DNA of 64,000 nucleotides from the NCBI RefSeq assembly GCF_020194175.1, contig NZ_JADYVX010000026.1, positions 1 to 64,000 of the forward strand, given 5' to 3'. Position 1 is the first letter of the stretch. Each line of letters begins with the position of its first letter. Below are positions 15,877 through 25,103 of this stretch, in pieces. Made by a program: the position numbers and the translations under genes. Origin of the DNA: Bradyrhizobium sp. BRP22 (lineage in GTDB: Bacteria > Pseudomonadota > Alphaproteobacteria > Rhizobiales > Xanthobacteraceae). The notes under the pieces are model-generated. The model was not told where the DNA came from and did no database searches. It saw only the letters and a list, made by a program, of their open reading frames with translations.

Positions 15877-17121
15877 ATGGTCAAAGATATTACCAAGCGA
15901 TTGCAGACCCTTAGCCGCCGACATCTGGCGGTGGTCGTGGCCGTGCTGATGATCGCCGGCGGCGTGGCTTATGGATCCCTGTATACAAAGGGGGCAAAGG
16001 GCGACCACTCGGAGATCTCCAGTCAATCCCGCAAAGGCCTGCAACGCTACACGCCGACCCCCGCCGAATGGGCAAGCCTCAGCCTGCAGCCGGTCTCCCA
16101 GCGTGACTTCCGTGCCGAATACGTGACCGAGGGCAAGATCGGCATCGATGAGGACCGTTCGACGCCGGTGTTCTCGCCCTACACCGGCCGCATCACCCGG
16201 CTGCTGGCGCGGCCCGGCGACACCGTCGTCAAGGGCCAGCCGCTGTTCGTGATCGAGGCCGCCGACACCGTGCAGGCGCAGAACGACTACATCTCGGCGA
16301 TGACCAGCGTGAACAAGGCGAAGTCGGCGCTCGATCTGGCGCAGATCCAGGACACCCGCGCCAAGGACTTGTTCGAAGGCAAGGCCGTGCCGCTGAAGGA
16401 TTATCAGCAGAGCCAGGCCACGCTGATCCAGGCGCAGAACGATCTGCGCTCGGCGCAAACGACGATGGAGGCCGCACGCAACAAGCTGCGCATCCTGGGC
16501 TTTGGCGACGAGGACATCGACAAGCTGCGCCAGAAGGGCGGCATCAATCCGGAGATCACGATCTTCGCGCCGATCGGCGGCACGGTGGTGCAGCGCAAGG
16601 CCGGCCCCGGGCAATATGTCTCCTCCGGCGCCAGCGATCCCGTCTATGTCATCGGCGATCTCTCGACCGTCTGGCTGCTGGCCTTCGTCCGCGAGAGCGA
16701 CGCCGCCAAGGTCGCGGTCGGGCAGGATGTCACCTTCAGCGTGATGGCGCTGCCGGGCCGCTCGCTGACCGCGCGCATCAACTATGTCGCCGCCGCGATC
16801 GATCCGGTGACGCGCCGCCTTCTGGTCCGCGCCACCATCGACAATCCGGACGGCGCGCTGAAGCCGGAGATGTTCGCCAATGTCACGCTCTATTCGCCGG
16901 GCGACCATCCCGCGGTCGGGGTGCCCAGGCAGGCGCTGATCTATGAGGGCGATCAGGTCCGGGTCTGGGTCGCCCATCAGGACAAGTCGATCGAGCTGCG
17001 CCAGGTCAAGCCTGGGATCACCAATGGCGATCTCGTCGAGATCGTCGGCAATCTGCGACCAGGCGAGCAGATCGTTACCAGAGGCAGCCTGTTCATCGAC
17101 CGCGCCGCCTCCGGCAGCTGA
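15877..17121 (+). CDS. RND efflux periplasmic adaptor (membrane fusion protein, CusB/CzcB type)
   Basis: About 414 residues from ATG 15877. An N-terminal membrane anchor (HLAVVVAVLMIAGGVAYGSLY, residues about 15-35) precedes the lipoyl-like half-motif VFSPYTGRITRLLARPGDTVVKGQPLFVIE. A coiled-coil hairpin follows (AQNDYISAMTSVNKAKSALD to MEAARNKL), then the second lipoyl half ITIFAPIGGTVVQRKAGPGQYV and a beta-barrel domain. There is no His-rich metal-binding extension, unlike many CusB/CzcB proteins, so the cargo is not certain. It is paired with the inner-membrane pump starting 31 bp downstream. It should sit in the periplasm, linking the pump to a TolC-type channel. Confidence 0.9.
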   Translation: MVKDITKRLQTLSRRHLAVVVAVLMIAGGVAYGSLYTKGAKGDHSEISSQSRKGLQRYTPTPAEWASLSLQPVSQRDFRAEYVTEGKIGIDEDRSTPVFSPYTGRITRLLARPGDTVVKGQPLFVIEAADTVQAQNDYISAMTSVNKAKSALDLAQIQDTRAKDLFEGKAVPLKDYQQSQATLIQAQNDLRSAQTTMEAARNKLRILGFGDEDIDKLRQKGGINPEITIFAPIGGTVVQRKAGPGQYVSSGASDPVYVIGDLSTVWLLAFVRESDAAKVAVGQDVTFSVMALPGRSLTARINYVAAAIDPVTRRLLVRATIDNPDGALKPEMFANVTLYSPGDHPAVGVPRQALIYEGDQVRVWVAHQDKSIELRQVKPGITNGDLVEIVGNLRPGEQIVTRGSLFIDRAASGS

Positions 17122-17152
17122 CCTTCCCCGGATTTTGAAAGCTCCGATCTGA

Positions 17153-20100
17153 ATGGATCGCCTTGTCGCTCTCGCAGTCAGCCGCCGCTATCTGATGGTC
17201 GGCATCTTCGCCGCCGTCCTGATCGGTGGCCTGATCGCTTTCCAGCACCTCAATATCGAGGCCTATCCCGATCCGACCCCGCCGATGGTCGACGTCGTGA
17301 CGCAAAGCCCGGGCCTGTCGGCGGAGGAGATCGAGCGCTACATCACGATCCCGATCGAGACCCAGGTCGCCGGGCTGAAGAACCTGCGCACGATCCGCAC
17401 CATCTCGCTGTACGGCCTCTCCGACGTCAAGCTGCAGTTCTCCTTCGACTACACCTATGACGAGGCGCAGCAGCAGGTCCTGAACCGTCTCGCACAACTG
17501 CCGCCCTTGCCGGGCAGTGTGCAGCCGACCATCTCGCCGCTCAGCCCGATCGGCGAGATCTTTCGTTACCGGCTGGTCGGTCCGCCCAACTACAGCGTCC
17601 TCGATCTGAAGACATTGCAGGACTGGGTGCTGCAACGCCGCTTCCGCGCCGTGCCTGGCGTGATCGACGTCACCGGCTGGGGCGGCAAGACCAAGACCTA
17701 CGAGGTGCAGGTCGATTTCAACAAGCTCGTCGCCAACGGCCTGACCCTGCCGCAGGTGTTGCAGGCGGTCGGCAACGCCAACATCAATGTCGGCGGCAAC
17801 ACCGTCGATATCGGCAGCCAGTCCGCGGTGGTGCGCGGCGTCGGTCTGATCCGATCGGTCGACGATCTCAACAACACCATGGTGTCGCAGTCCGGCGGCA
17901 ACCCGGTGCTGGTCAGGGATATCGCGACCGTCACCGTCGGCGAGAAGCCGCGGCTCGGCATTGCCGGCCTCGACAATGACGATGACATCGTCCAGGGCAT
18001 CGTGCTGATGCGCCGCGGCGAGCAGAGTTCGCCGACCATCGCCCGCGTCGAGCAACTGGTCAAATCCATCAACCATTCCTCGATCCTGCCGCCGGGGGTC
18101 CGGATCGAGCGCATCTACGATCGCAAGGACCTGATCGATGTCACCACACACACCGTGCTGCACAACATGGTGGTCGGCATCGTCCTGATCGTGCTGCTGC
18201 AATGGATGTTCCTCGGCGACCTCCGCAGCGCGCTGATCGTCGGCTCCACGATTCCGTTCGCGCTGTTTTTCGCGGTGATCATCCTGGTGCTGCGCGGTGA
18301 ATCCGCCAACCTTTTGTCGGTCGGCGCCATCGATTTCGGGCTGATCGTGGACGGCACCGTCATCATGGTGGAGGCGATCTTCCGCCGTCTGTCGCAGACC
18401 ACGGCGCTGTCGGAAGCCGAGCAGAGCCATATCTCCGCCGAGACCATCATGGGCATCAAGAGCCACGCGATCCTGTCGGCGTCTGCCGACGTCTCGCGCT
18501 CGATCTTCTTTGCCGCCACCATCATCGTTGCCGCCTTCCTGCCGCTGTTCACGCTGAGCGGCGTCGAGGGCAATATCTTCGGTCCGATGGCGCGGACCTA
18601 TGCCTATGCGCTCGCCGGCGGCCTGATCGCGACCTTCACGGTGACGCCGGCGCTGAGCGCGATCGTCCTGCCGGCGCATATCGAGGAAACCGAGACCTGG
18701 ATCGTCAAGCAGCTCAATCGCGTCTATCTGCCCGTGCTGAACTGGGCGATTGCTAACCGCGGATTGGTCCTCATCGGCGCGATCGGCCTCGTGATCCTCA
18801 CCGTCTCCTTCGCACGCTTCCTCGGGCTCGAATTCCTGCCGAAATTGGAAGAGGGTAATCTGTGGATCCGCGCCACGCTGCCGCCGACGATCTCGCTGCA
18901 GGAGGGCAATACCTATGTGAACGAGATGCGTCGGATGATCCGCGCGCGTCCCGAGGTTGAATCGGTGGTGTCGCAGCATGGCCGTCCAGATGACGGCACC
19001 GACGCCGCCGGCCTCTTCAATGCGGAATTCTTCGCGCCGCTGAAGCCGGTGAGCGAATGGCCCGGCACGCGGGACAAGGACGAACTCACTGCGCAACTGT
19101 TGGCGCAGTTGCAGGACAAGTTTCCCGGCGTCGAGTTCAACTTCTCGCAATATCTGCAGGACAACGTCTCCGAAGCCGTCTCGGGCGTGAAGGGCGAGAA
19201 CTCGATCAAGCTTTACGGCAATGACCTGCAGGCGCTGACCGATACCGCCAACCAGATCAAGTCGGTACTCGCGACGGTGCAGGGCGTGACCGACCTTGCG
19301 GTGTTTACCTCGCTCGGCCAGCCAACCATCCAGATCGACATCGATCGCGCCCGCGCCGCGCGCTATGGCCTGTCGCCGGGCGACATCAATGCCACGATCA
19401 AGGTCGCGGTCGGCGGCGACAGCGCCGGCGACCTCTATGAGCCCGGCAGCGACCGGCATTTCCCGATCATCGTGCGGCTCGCGCCGGAGTACCGCAAGAG
19501 CGCCGAGGCGATCCAGAACCTGCGCATCGGCGTCGCCGGCCCGAATGGCGGGATCACGCAGATTCCGCTCAGTGAGGTCGCCTCGATCAAGCTGATCTCC
19601 GGTGCGGCCTATATCTACCGCGAGCAGCAGGAACGCTATCTGCCGATCAAGTTCTCGGTGCGCGAGCGCGATCTCGGCAGCGCGATTAGGGAGGCACAGC
19701 AGAAGGTCGCCGATCAGGTCAAGCTGCCGCCGGGATCGCATGTCGAGTGGGTCGGCGAGTTCGGCAATCTGCAGGATGCGATCAAGCGCCTGTCGATCGT
19801 GGTGCCGATCAGTCTCGGCTTGATCGCCGTGCTCTTGTTCTTCAATTTCGGCTCGATGGTCGACACACTGCTCGCCATGAGCGTGATCCCGATGGCGATC
19901 TTCGGCGGCGTGCTCGGGCTGCTCGTCTCCGGCATTCCTTTCAGCGTCTCGGCTGCGATCGGCTTCATCGCGCTGTTCGGCATCGCGGTGATGGACGGCA
20001 TCATCATCCTGTCGCAGTTCAACCAGCTCATTGATGAAGGTTACGACCGGGTGCGGGCCGTGGTCCGCACCGGTGAATTGCAACTGCGCCCCGTGCTGAT

Positions 20101-20281
20101 GACCTGCGTCGTCGCCGGCGTCGGGCTGTTGCCGGCGGCGCTGTCGGAAGGGATCGGCTCCCAGGTGCAGAAGCCGCTCGCCGTCGTGGTCGTGACCGGC
20201 ATGATGCTGGCGCCGCTCGTCATCCTGGTGACGCTGCCGGTCCTGATTTCCTACTTCTCGCGGCGCGACTCTAGGAGGTGA
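17153..20281 (+). CDS. RND efflux pump, heavy-metal efflux (CzcA/CusA) type
   Basis: Inner-membrane proton-driven pump of 1042 residues with the usual twelve-helix, two-large-loop layout. It starts MDRLVALAVSRRYLMV and has the HME-RND opening NIEAYPDPTPPMVDVVTQSPG. The helix-4 proton-relay motif reads DFGLIVDGTVIMVE (about residues 393-406); DFG-x3-DG is closer to divalent-cation exporters of the CzcA group than to Cu/Ag pumps. Later come the conserved segments EFLPKLEEGNLWIRATLPP and GVKGENSIKLYGNDL. Metal specificity is inference. It forms an operon with the upstream adaptor. Its last 11 bp overlap the end of the convergent amidohydrolase gene. A TolC-like gene lies 1.1 kb further on the other strand. 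Confidence 0.92.
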   Translation: MDRLVALAVSRRYLMVGIFAAVLIGGLIAFQHLNIEAYPDPTPPMVDVVTQSPGLSAEEIERYITIPIETQVAGLKNLRTIRTISLYGLSDVKLQFSFDYTYDEAQQQVLNRLAQLPPLPGSVQPTISPLSPIGEIFRYRLVGPPNYSVLDLKTLQDWVLQRRFRAVPGVIDVTGWGGKTKTYEVQVDFNKLVANGLTLPQVLQAVGNANINVGGNTVDIGSQSAVVRGVGLIRSVDDLNNTMVSQSGGNPVLVRDIATVTVGEKPRLGIAGLDNDDDIVQGIVLMRRGEQSSPTIARVEQLVKSINHSSILPPGVRIERIYDRKDLIDVTTHTVLHNMVVGIVLIVLLQWMFLGDLRSALIVGSTIPFALFFAVIILVLRGESANLLSVGAIDFGLIVDGTVIMVEAIFRRLSQTTALSEAEQSHISAETIMGIKSHAILSASADVSRSIFFAATIIVAAFLPLFTLSGVEGNIFGPMARTYAYALAGGLIATFTVTPALSAIVLPAHIEETETWIVKQLNRVYLPVLNWAIANRGLVLIGAIGLVILTVSFARFLGLEFLPKLEEGNLWIRATLPPTISLQEGNTYVNEMRRMIRARPEVESVVSQHGRPDDGTDAAGLFNAEFFAPLKPVSEWPGTRDKDELTAQLLAQLQDKFPGVEFNFSQYLQDNVSEAVSGVKGENSIKLYGNDLQALTDTANQIKSVLATVQGVTDLAVFTSLGQPTIQIDIDRARAARYGLSPGDINATIKVAVGGDSAGDLYEPGSDRHFPIIVRLAPEYRKSAEAIQNLRIGVAGPNGGITQIPLSEVASIKLISGAAYIYREQQERYLPIKFSVRERDLGSAIREAQQKVADQVKLPPGSHVEWVGEFGNLQDAIKRLSIVVPISLGLIAVLLFFNFGSMVDTLLAMSVIPMAIFGGVLGLLVSGIPFSVSAAIGFIALFGIAVMDGIIILSQFNQLIDEGYDRVRAVVRTGELQLRPVLMTCVVAGVGLLPAALSEGIGSQVQKPLAVVVVTGMMLAPLVILVTLPVLISYFSRRDSRR

Positions 20282-21242
20282 AGCCGTAGAGCCGAGCGGG
20301 GTTGTCGACCAGGATCTTCTTGCGGGTTGCCGCGTCCGGCGCCCACACCGCAAGCTGATTGAGGAGCCGCCCGTCGTCGATCTGGTACAGGGGAACGACG
20401 TCCGTGACCTGCTTTCCGGGCGGGACCACCGTATCGGGATGCGGCCAGTCGGTGCCCCAGACGATGCGGTCGGGATTCGCCGCGATCAGGGCCTTGGCGA
20501 GTGGGATCGCGTCCTGATAGTCGGGCGCGAGCTTGGAGGCGCGGTAGGCGCCGGAGATCTTCACATAGGCCTTGCCGGACTTCACCAGTTCGACCAGGTC
20601 GGCAAACCCAGGTTGCTCCACGCCAAGCGCAGCCTGCGCGCCGCCGAAATGATCGAACACGACAGGCACGGGCGAGGCGGCGACGAGGTCCTTGACCGCG
20701 GGGATGATCGGCAGGTTCGTGTACACCTGCACATGCCAGCCGCGCGCCTTGACGCGGTCGATGCCCGCGGTCAGGCGGGCACGGCCGACATTGGGATCGT
20801 TGACGCCGCCGGTTGCGAGATTGATGCGGATGCCGCGAAAGCCATCCTTCTGCATCGCATCGAGATCGCTTTCCGGTGTCTTGTCGTCGATGACAGCCAC
20901 CCCGCGCGCCGTGCCGCCGCGCGCCATCATGCCGAAGCGGGTTGCGGAATTGTCGGTGCCGTAGACGCTCGGCGTCACGATCACCACGCGCTCGATCCCC
21001 AGCGCCTTGTGCAGCGCGCTCATCTCCTCCGGCGAAGCCGGCTCCGGCGTGTAGACGCGGCCGGTGAAGAACGGGAATTTCTGCGGGTCGCCATGGATGT
21101 GGGTGTGGCAGTCGCAGGCGCCGGCCGGCACGTCGAAATTCACCGGCGTCGATGGCTGCGCTGCCTTGGCGTACAGCTTTCTGTTGTTCATGGTCACTCC
21201 AGCCGCGATGGAGGCAAGCATCATACTGCGTCGCGTCAGCAT
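20271..21242 (-). CDS. Exported amidohydrolase (2-pyrone-4,6-dicarboxylate hydrolase-like)
   Basis: Protein of 323 residues. The N terminus MLTRRSMMLASIAAGVTM looks like a twin-arginine-type signal, though its hydrophobic core is short. The TIM-barrel part starts ACDCHTHIHGDP, the first metal/active-site motif of the amidohydrolase-2 family, and ends with IVWGTDWPHPDTVVPP, which carries the conserved Asp. Further conserved pieces are RGIRINLATGG and VFDHFGGAQ. Relatives open lactone rings in aromatic degradation. With no lignin-pathway genes nearby the substrate is open. The gene overlaps the RND pump gene tail to tail by 11 bp. Confidence 0.82.
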   Translation of the reverse strand: MLTRRSMMLASIAAGVTMNNRKLYAKAAQPSTPVNFDVPAGACDCHTHIHGDPQKFPFFTGRVYTPEPASPEEMSALHKALGIERVVIVTPSVYGTDNSATRFGMMARGGTARGVAVIDDKTPESDLDAMQKDGFRGIRINLATGGVNDPNVGRARLTAGIDRVKARGWHVQVYTNLPIIPAVKDLVAASPVPVVFDHFGGAQAALGVEQPGFADLVELVKSGKAYVKISGAYRASKLAPDYQDAIPLAKALIAANPDRIVWGTDWPHPDTVVPPGKQVTDVVPLYQIDDGRLLNQLAVWAPDAATRKKILVDNPARLYGFTS

Positions 21243-21365
21243 TGGTGTTCTCCCTGCGTTTCCTCGTTTGATTTGGCGCTTGCTGCGCCCCAGCGTTGTC
21301 AGCCGCTGGTCGAGCGAGGTTACAGGGCGAATGTAGGCGAGAAGGCGGCGGTGCCTATTGTCGGA

Positions 21366-22784
21366 TCACTGTCCGGACGGTGTGCGCAGGCCGTGCCAGG
21401 CGTCGCGCACCTGGTGGTAATGCACTTCCGGCAGGTAATCCGGCGTATTGAGATTGAGGTTCTTGACGTCGAGCCGGCCGATGGCGCTGAGCAGGCTGTA
21501 GGAGGCGATCACGCGGTCGCGCAGCGCGCCGATCAGCCGAGCCCTGGCCAGGATCAAATCCTGTTGTGCATTGAGCACGTCGACGGTGGTGCGCTGGCCG
21601 CCGGTCGCTTCCCGCTGCACACCCTGCAGCGCAACGTTCGCGGCGCGGACTTCGGACTCCGAAGCGGCCACCGCGGTCTTGGCGCCTTCGTTGGCGACCC
21701 AGGCGCTGACCGCGGCGGTGCGTGCCTGGTTACGAACCTGGTCGAGCACCAGCCGGCTCTGCGCCGCCACTTCCTTGGCCTGGCGGGTCTGGGACGCGGC
21801 CATGCCGCCATCATAGATCGGCTGATTCAACTGGCCGATGATGGAAGCCTGGTCGGTTCCGAATGTGCCGAGCGTCGGGTCGGAGTCGCGGCTGCGGCTT
21901 ATGCTGCCTTGCACCGTGACGTTCGGCATCAGGCTGCTCTCGGCGACGCGGATCGTGGTCGAGGCAACGTCGACGTCATAGCTTGCCGCCATCACCGCGG
22001 GATGTTCGCGATAGGCGAGCCCGATTGCGTCTTCGCGGCTGCGCGGTAGCAGTCGGTCGATGGTTTCGGCCGGCCGCAATTGCCCGGGCGCATTGCCGAT
22101 AATCTGCGCGTAAGTCGCCTGGCTGATCGCAAGGTTGATCTCGGCGGCATTGAGATCGGCGAGCCCGCGGTTCAGTCGCGCTTCAGCCTGCGCGGTGTCG
22201 GTCGGCGTGACATCGCCGGCATTGAGGCGCTTTTGCGTGATGCCTTGCGTTTCGCGCAGGAACGCGACGTTGGCGCGCTGCGCCTCGACCAGCGACTGGT
22301 TGGCGAGCACGTTGGTATAGGCGGTAACCGCGTCCAGCAGCACGCCCTGGCCGACATTGCGCAGCGCTTCGCGGCCGGATTGTACTTGCAGTTCCGCCAC
22401 CCGCACGCTGTTGGCGGTCTTGAAACCGTTGAACAGCGTCTGCGTCACCGTCAGACCGATCTGCCACGGCTTCAGGTTTGCGGTCTGAACGACGTTGTTC
22501 GGCAACAGGTCGCGCACCGCCTGCAGACCGGCGGAGAGACCTGCGGCGATCTGCGGACGATAGCCGGCCAGCGCCTGCGGCACGTTCTCGTCGGTCGCCC
22601 GCTGGCGCGCCCGCTCGGCATTCAGCGCCGGATTGGTCTGGTAGGCTTTGGCCAGCGCCTCGGCGAGACCTTCCGCACGGACCGCCGAAGCAGTGAAATC
22701 GACACAAAGCATAACGCCAAGGCAAATGCCTGTCTGAAGCAAACGCCTTCTTACCTCGCTAATTGTAGCGGCACGTCCGACCAT
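21366..22784 (-). CDS. TolC family outer membrane channel protein
   Basis: About 472 residues from ATG 22784; a GTG start at 22832 would add 16. The signal peptide is RRRLLQTGICLGVMLCVDFTASAVRAEG. The mature part opens LAEALAKAYQTNPALNAERARQRATDENV, the typical first TolC repeat, and shows the internal duplication, with the second repeat around IGLAYREHPAVMAASYDVDVA. Heptad-rich helices continue to VASYSLLSAIGRL near the end. It should form the trimeric outer-membrane duct for efflux or type I secretion. An amidohydrolase gene separates it from the RND adaptor and pump, on the same strand as itself; it is a plausible but unproven partner of that pump. Confidence 0.9.
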   Translation of the reverse strand: MVGRAATISEVRRRLLQTGICLGVMLCVDFTASAVRAEGLAEALAKAYQTNPALNAERARQRATDENVPQALAGYRPQIAAGLSAGLQAVRDLLPNNVVQTANLKPWQIGLTVTQTLFNGFKTANSVRVAELQVQSGREALRNVGQGVLLDAVTAYTNVLANQSLVEAQRANVAFLRETQGITQKRLNAGDVTPTDTAQAEARLNRGLADLNAAEINLAISQATYAQIIGNAPGQLRPAETIDRLLPRSREDAIGLAYREHPAVMAASYDVDVASTTIRVAESSLMPNVTVQGSISRSRDSDPTLGTFGTDQASIIGQLNQPIYDGGMAASQTRQAKEVAAQSRLVLDQVRNQARTAAVSAWVANEGAKTAVAASESEVRAANVALQGVQREATGGQRTTVDVLNAQQDLILARARLIGALRDRVIASYSLLSAIGRLDVKNLNLNTPDYLPEVHYHQVRDAWHGLRTPSGQ

Positions 22785-22832
22785 AATAACCCGCAAACCG
22801 CCCCGACTGCCTGCCCCCGCCGACTTGGTCAC

Positions 22833-23160
22833 ATCTACTGTTTAGGGGATGGTGTTGCCACTGACAAACAGTCGCGCGACATCTGCACATCAAATCAGTC
22901 CTTGTCTGTTGCCCGTTCGTCACAGCCAAACACCGGTCGCGTCGAATCCATAGCCTTTGAATGGCTGCGCTCGCAACGATGGCCCACGTCGTCCCGTCCA
23001 AAGATCGGACTGTACCCACAGGTTGTCGTCGCCAGAGCAAGCGTCCACAGTTCCGCAAATCACGAGCGCTCGTGGTGACGGTCGTGGGTCAGGCCGGCGC
23101 TTGCAACTGGACGAACGGATTGCAGGCGCGACTGCGTCGCGCGCCCGCATGACAGGGAAC
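22833..23160. other. Intergenic stretch between tolC-like gene and enoyl-CoA hydratase gene
   Basis: About 330 bp with no supported gene. It should hold the promoter of the TolC-like gene on the minus strand. I see no long inverted repeat and no terminator hairpin. Confidence 0.4.
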
Positions 23161-23940
23161 TTACCTGTTCTTGTTCACAGGCTGTCGCTTCTCGATGAAG
23201 GCGGCCATGCCTTCGGAACGGTCTTCGAGCGAGAAGGTCGAGTGGAACAGGTTGCGCTCGACGCTGAGGCCTTCCGCCAGCGTGGTCTCGAAGGCGCGGT
23301 TGACGGCCTCCTTGGCCATCGCGGCCGCCGGGCGTGACATCGATGCGATCTTTTCAGCGGCCGAGAGCGTTTCTTCCATCAGTCTGTCGGCGGGTACGAT
23401 GCGGCTGACGAGGCCTGAGCGTTCGGCCTCGGCCGCATCCATCATCCGTCCGGTGAGGCAGAGATCCATCGCCTTCGACTTGCCGATCGCGCGCGTCAGC
23501 CGCTGCGTGCCGCCGATTCCGGGGATCGTGCCGAGCGTGATCTCGGGCTGACCGAACTTCGCGGTGTCGGCAGCGATGATGATGTCGCACATCATGGCGA
23601 GCTCGCAGCCGCCGCCAAGCGCATATCCCGCCACCGCTGCAATCGTCGGCTTGCGGCATCTGGCGACGCGGTCGCCGCCGATCGCGGCGAAGTCGCTGGT
23701 GAACATGTCGATGAAGCCTTTCGGCTGCATCTCCTTGATGTCGGCACCGGCGGCAAAGGCCTTCTCGCTGCCGGTGAGGACAATGCATCCGATCGCGTCG
23801 TCAGCCTCGAGGTCGTCGACTGCGGCCGCGATCTCGCGGAAGACGCCAAAGGAGAGCGCATTGAGCATTTTCGGACGGTTCAGCTTGATGATGCCGACCG
23901 CGCCCTTGTTCTCGACAATGATGTGTTCAAACGTCGACAT
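23161..23940 (-). CDS. Enoyl-CoA hydratase
   Basis: Crotonase-fold protein of 259 residues, full length. The oxyanion-hole segments are AFAAGADIKEM and GYALGGGCELAMMCDI. The two catalytic glutamates of true hydratases are present at Glu113 (GGGCE) and Glu133 (FGQPEITLGTIPGIGG). It hydrates trans-2-enoyl-CoA in fatty acid beta-oxidation in the cytoplasm; the sequence resembles short-chain hydratases of the EchA8/PaaF group. It starts MSTFEHIIVENKG. No other beta-oxidation gene is adjacent, so the acyl chain or pathway is not defined by context. Confidence 0.92.
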   Translation of the reverse strand: MSTFEHIIVENKGAVGIIKLNRPKMLNALSFGVFREIAAAVDDLEADDAIGCIVLTGSEKAFAAGADIKEMQPKGFIDMFTSDFAAIGGDRVARCRKPTIAAVAGYALGGGCELAMMCDIIIAADTAKFGQPEITLGTIPGIGGTQRLTRAIGKSKAMDLCLTGRMMDAAEAERSGLVSRIVPADRLMEETLSAAEKIASMSRPAAAMAKEAVNRAFETTLAEGLSVERNLFHSTFSLEDRSEGMAAFIEKRQPVNKNR

Positions 23941-24005
23941 GATCCACCCCGTTTCTCTGATCTGCCGGCAATGTGCCCGCTGGCGGGATGGGCTTCAAGT
24001 GGGCT

Positions 24006-24047
24006 CCCGGACGCGGGGTGTGGCGCTATTTGCGCCGCGCGTCCGGG
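24006..24047. terminator. Long stem-loop between two leftward genes
   Basis: The outer stem is CCCGGACGCG / CGCGTCCGGG and the inner stem GGCGC-TATTT-GCGCC. It lies 11 bp past the stop of the leftward Ser-rich protein gene. Read leftward there is no clear T-run after the stem, so it may stall polymerase or protect the RNA rather than be a classic terminator. Confidence 0.5.
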
Positions 24048-24058
24048 TAAAAGGGACG

Positions 24059-24745
24059 CTAGGCCATGAACATGCGGGCAGCTGACGCCATGGTCAGCAG
24101 CGCACCCGCGGCGATGAAGATCTTCCCGATCAGGGAGGTCCGGTCCCACGTCGAGTTGTCGTCACTGGCGACGGGGGCCGGCGACGCCTGGGCGGTCGTC
24201 ATCGCGACCGCGGGGGCAGGCTGCGGCTGCGCGACGGGCTGGTTCTGCGGCTGGCTCTCCTGCAGCGCGCGATCGACTTCGTTGAGCTGGTCGGAGGCGA
24301 CGACGTCGGCATCGCCGGGCGCCTTCGCCTCGTCGGGCTTGTCGGACGCGGCGAGCAGCATGTTGGCCCTCGCCGACATCGCACCCGCATTCTCGGCAGG
24401 AACGTTGGGGGTCAGCTCGGCCTTGGCGTTGGCGACCGATGCCGGCAAGGTCGGCGCGGCTGCGGCGTCGGCGACCTCGGCGCTATCCGGCTTCTTGGTG
24501 TCGGAGGACTTGGACTCGGAGGATTTGGATTCAGCAGACTTGGATTCAGTCTTGGATTCAGTCTTGGCCGACTTGTCCCGCTTTCCGTGACGCGTACTCT
24601 GTTTCTTAACACTTGCTGCGGTATCCGAATCCGATGCAGTCGTGCTGCCCGAACCTGCCGCCTCGACCGGCGACGGCGCGGCGACGCATGCAAACAGGCC
24701 CGCGGCCACAAGCACCGCCAGAAGCCCGCTGGCTTTGGTGATCAT
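24059..24745 (-). CDS. Exported low-complexity protein with C-terminal membrane segment
   Basis: About 228 residues from ATG 24745, which has ggggaga upstream. The signal peptide is ITKASGLLAVLVAAGLFACVAAPSPVEA. The mature N-terminal half is a degenerate Lys/Ser/Glu repeat (SKTESKSAESKSSESKSS, about residues 45-65). A region rich in Ala/Pro/Gln follows, and the protein ends in a single predicted helix, SLIGKIFIAAGALLTMASAARMF. This suggests a periplasm-facing linker protein anchored at its C terminus. I do not recognise a family. It is divergent from the ecfF-like gene. Confidence 0.65.
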   Translation of the reverse strand: MITKASGLLAVLVAAGLFACVAAPSPVEAAGSGSTTASDSDTAASVKKQSTRHGKRDKSAKTESKTESKSAESKSSESKSSDTKKPDSAEVADAAAAPTLPASVANAKAELTPNVPAENAGAMSARANMLLAASDKPDEAKAPGDADVVASDQLNEVDRALQESQPQNQPVAQPQPAPAVAMTTAQASPAPVASDDNSTWDRTSLIGKIFIAAGALLTMASAARMFMA

Positions 24746-25103
24746 CTGACAATCTCCCCATTTGCCCGCCCCCGGGCGCGAAATGAGACCCCGAGCCGTG
24801 TCCACAGCGGGGCAAAAAAAGGGAATCTTCGGGTTTTGCCGGACCAAAACAGGGCAGCACTATTGCGCGAAAGAGGCCGCTTTCGGGCGAGTCGCCGATT
24901 TTTCCCTTACGCAAAATTCCGCGCGTCCGCCCCGCCAGTGCGGGCACAGGCAATCGATGTTAAGAGCGCTCCGGATTTCGACCGAGTTCGCTCGGTCCGC
25001 ATTTGAGATCCTGTCGCCGGCTTGTTGGTTCACGACTTCGTGATCAATCGGCTCGTGGCGTAACAAATTGAAGGATGGACCGAATTGCGTTGTGGGAGCG
25101 CGC
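24746..25103. other. Divergent intergenic region before the first ECF sigma gene
   Basis: 358 bp without a supported gene. It contains a tight hairpin GACCGAG-TTCG-CTCGGTC at 24980-24997 and, closer to the sigma gene, the candidate ECF promoter described separately. Confidence 0.5.
25060..25084 (+). promoter_or_regulatory. Candidate autoregulatory ECF promoter (GTAAC-N16-CGAA)
   Basis: GTAAC at 25060-25064 and CGAA at 25081-25084 are 16 bp apart. This is one base shorter than the GTAACC-N16-CGAA promoter I recall for Caulobacter SigF, whose anti-sigma factor is NrsF. Initiation about 6 bp downstream would put the RNA start just before the GGGAG ribosome site (25093-25097) and the GTG at 25104. 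Confidence 0.45.

Noticed and set aside
17093..20353. Open frame of over 1,000 codons on the minus strand opposite the RND pump
   Set aside because: It mirrors the pump gene; its translation is Arg/Asp/His-rich low-complexity sequence as expected from the complement of a GC-rich gene, while the plus strand encodes an unmistakable CzcA-type pump.
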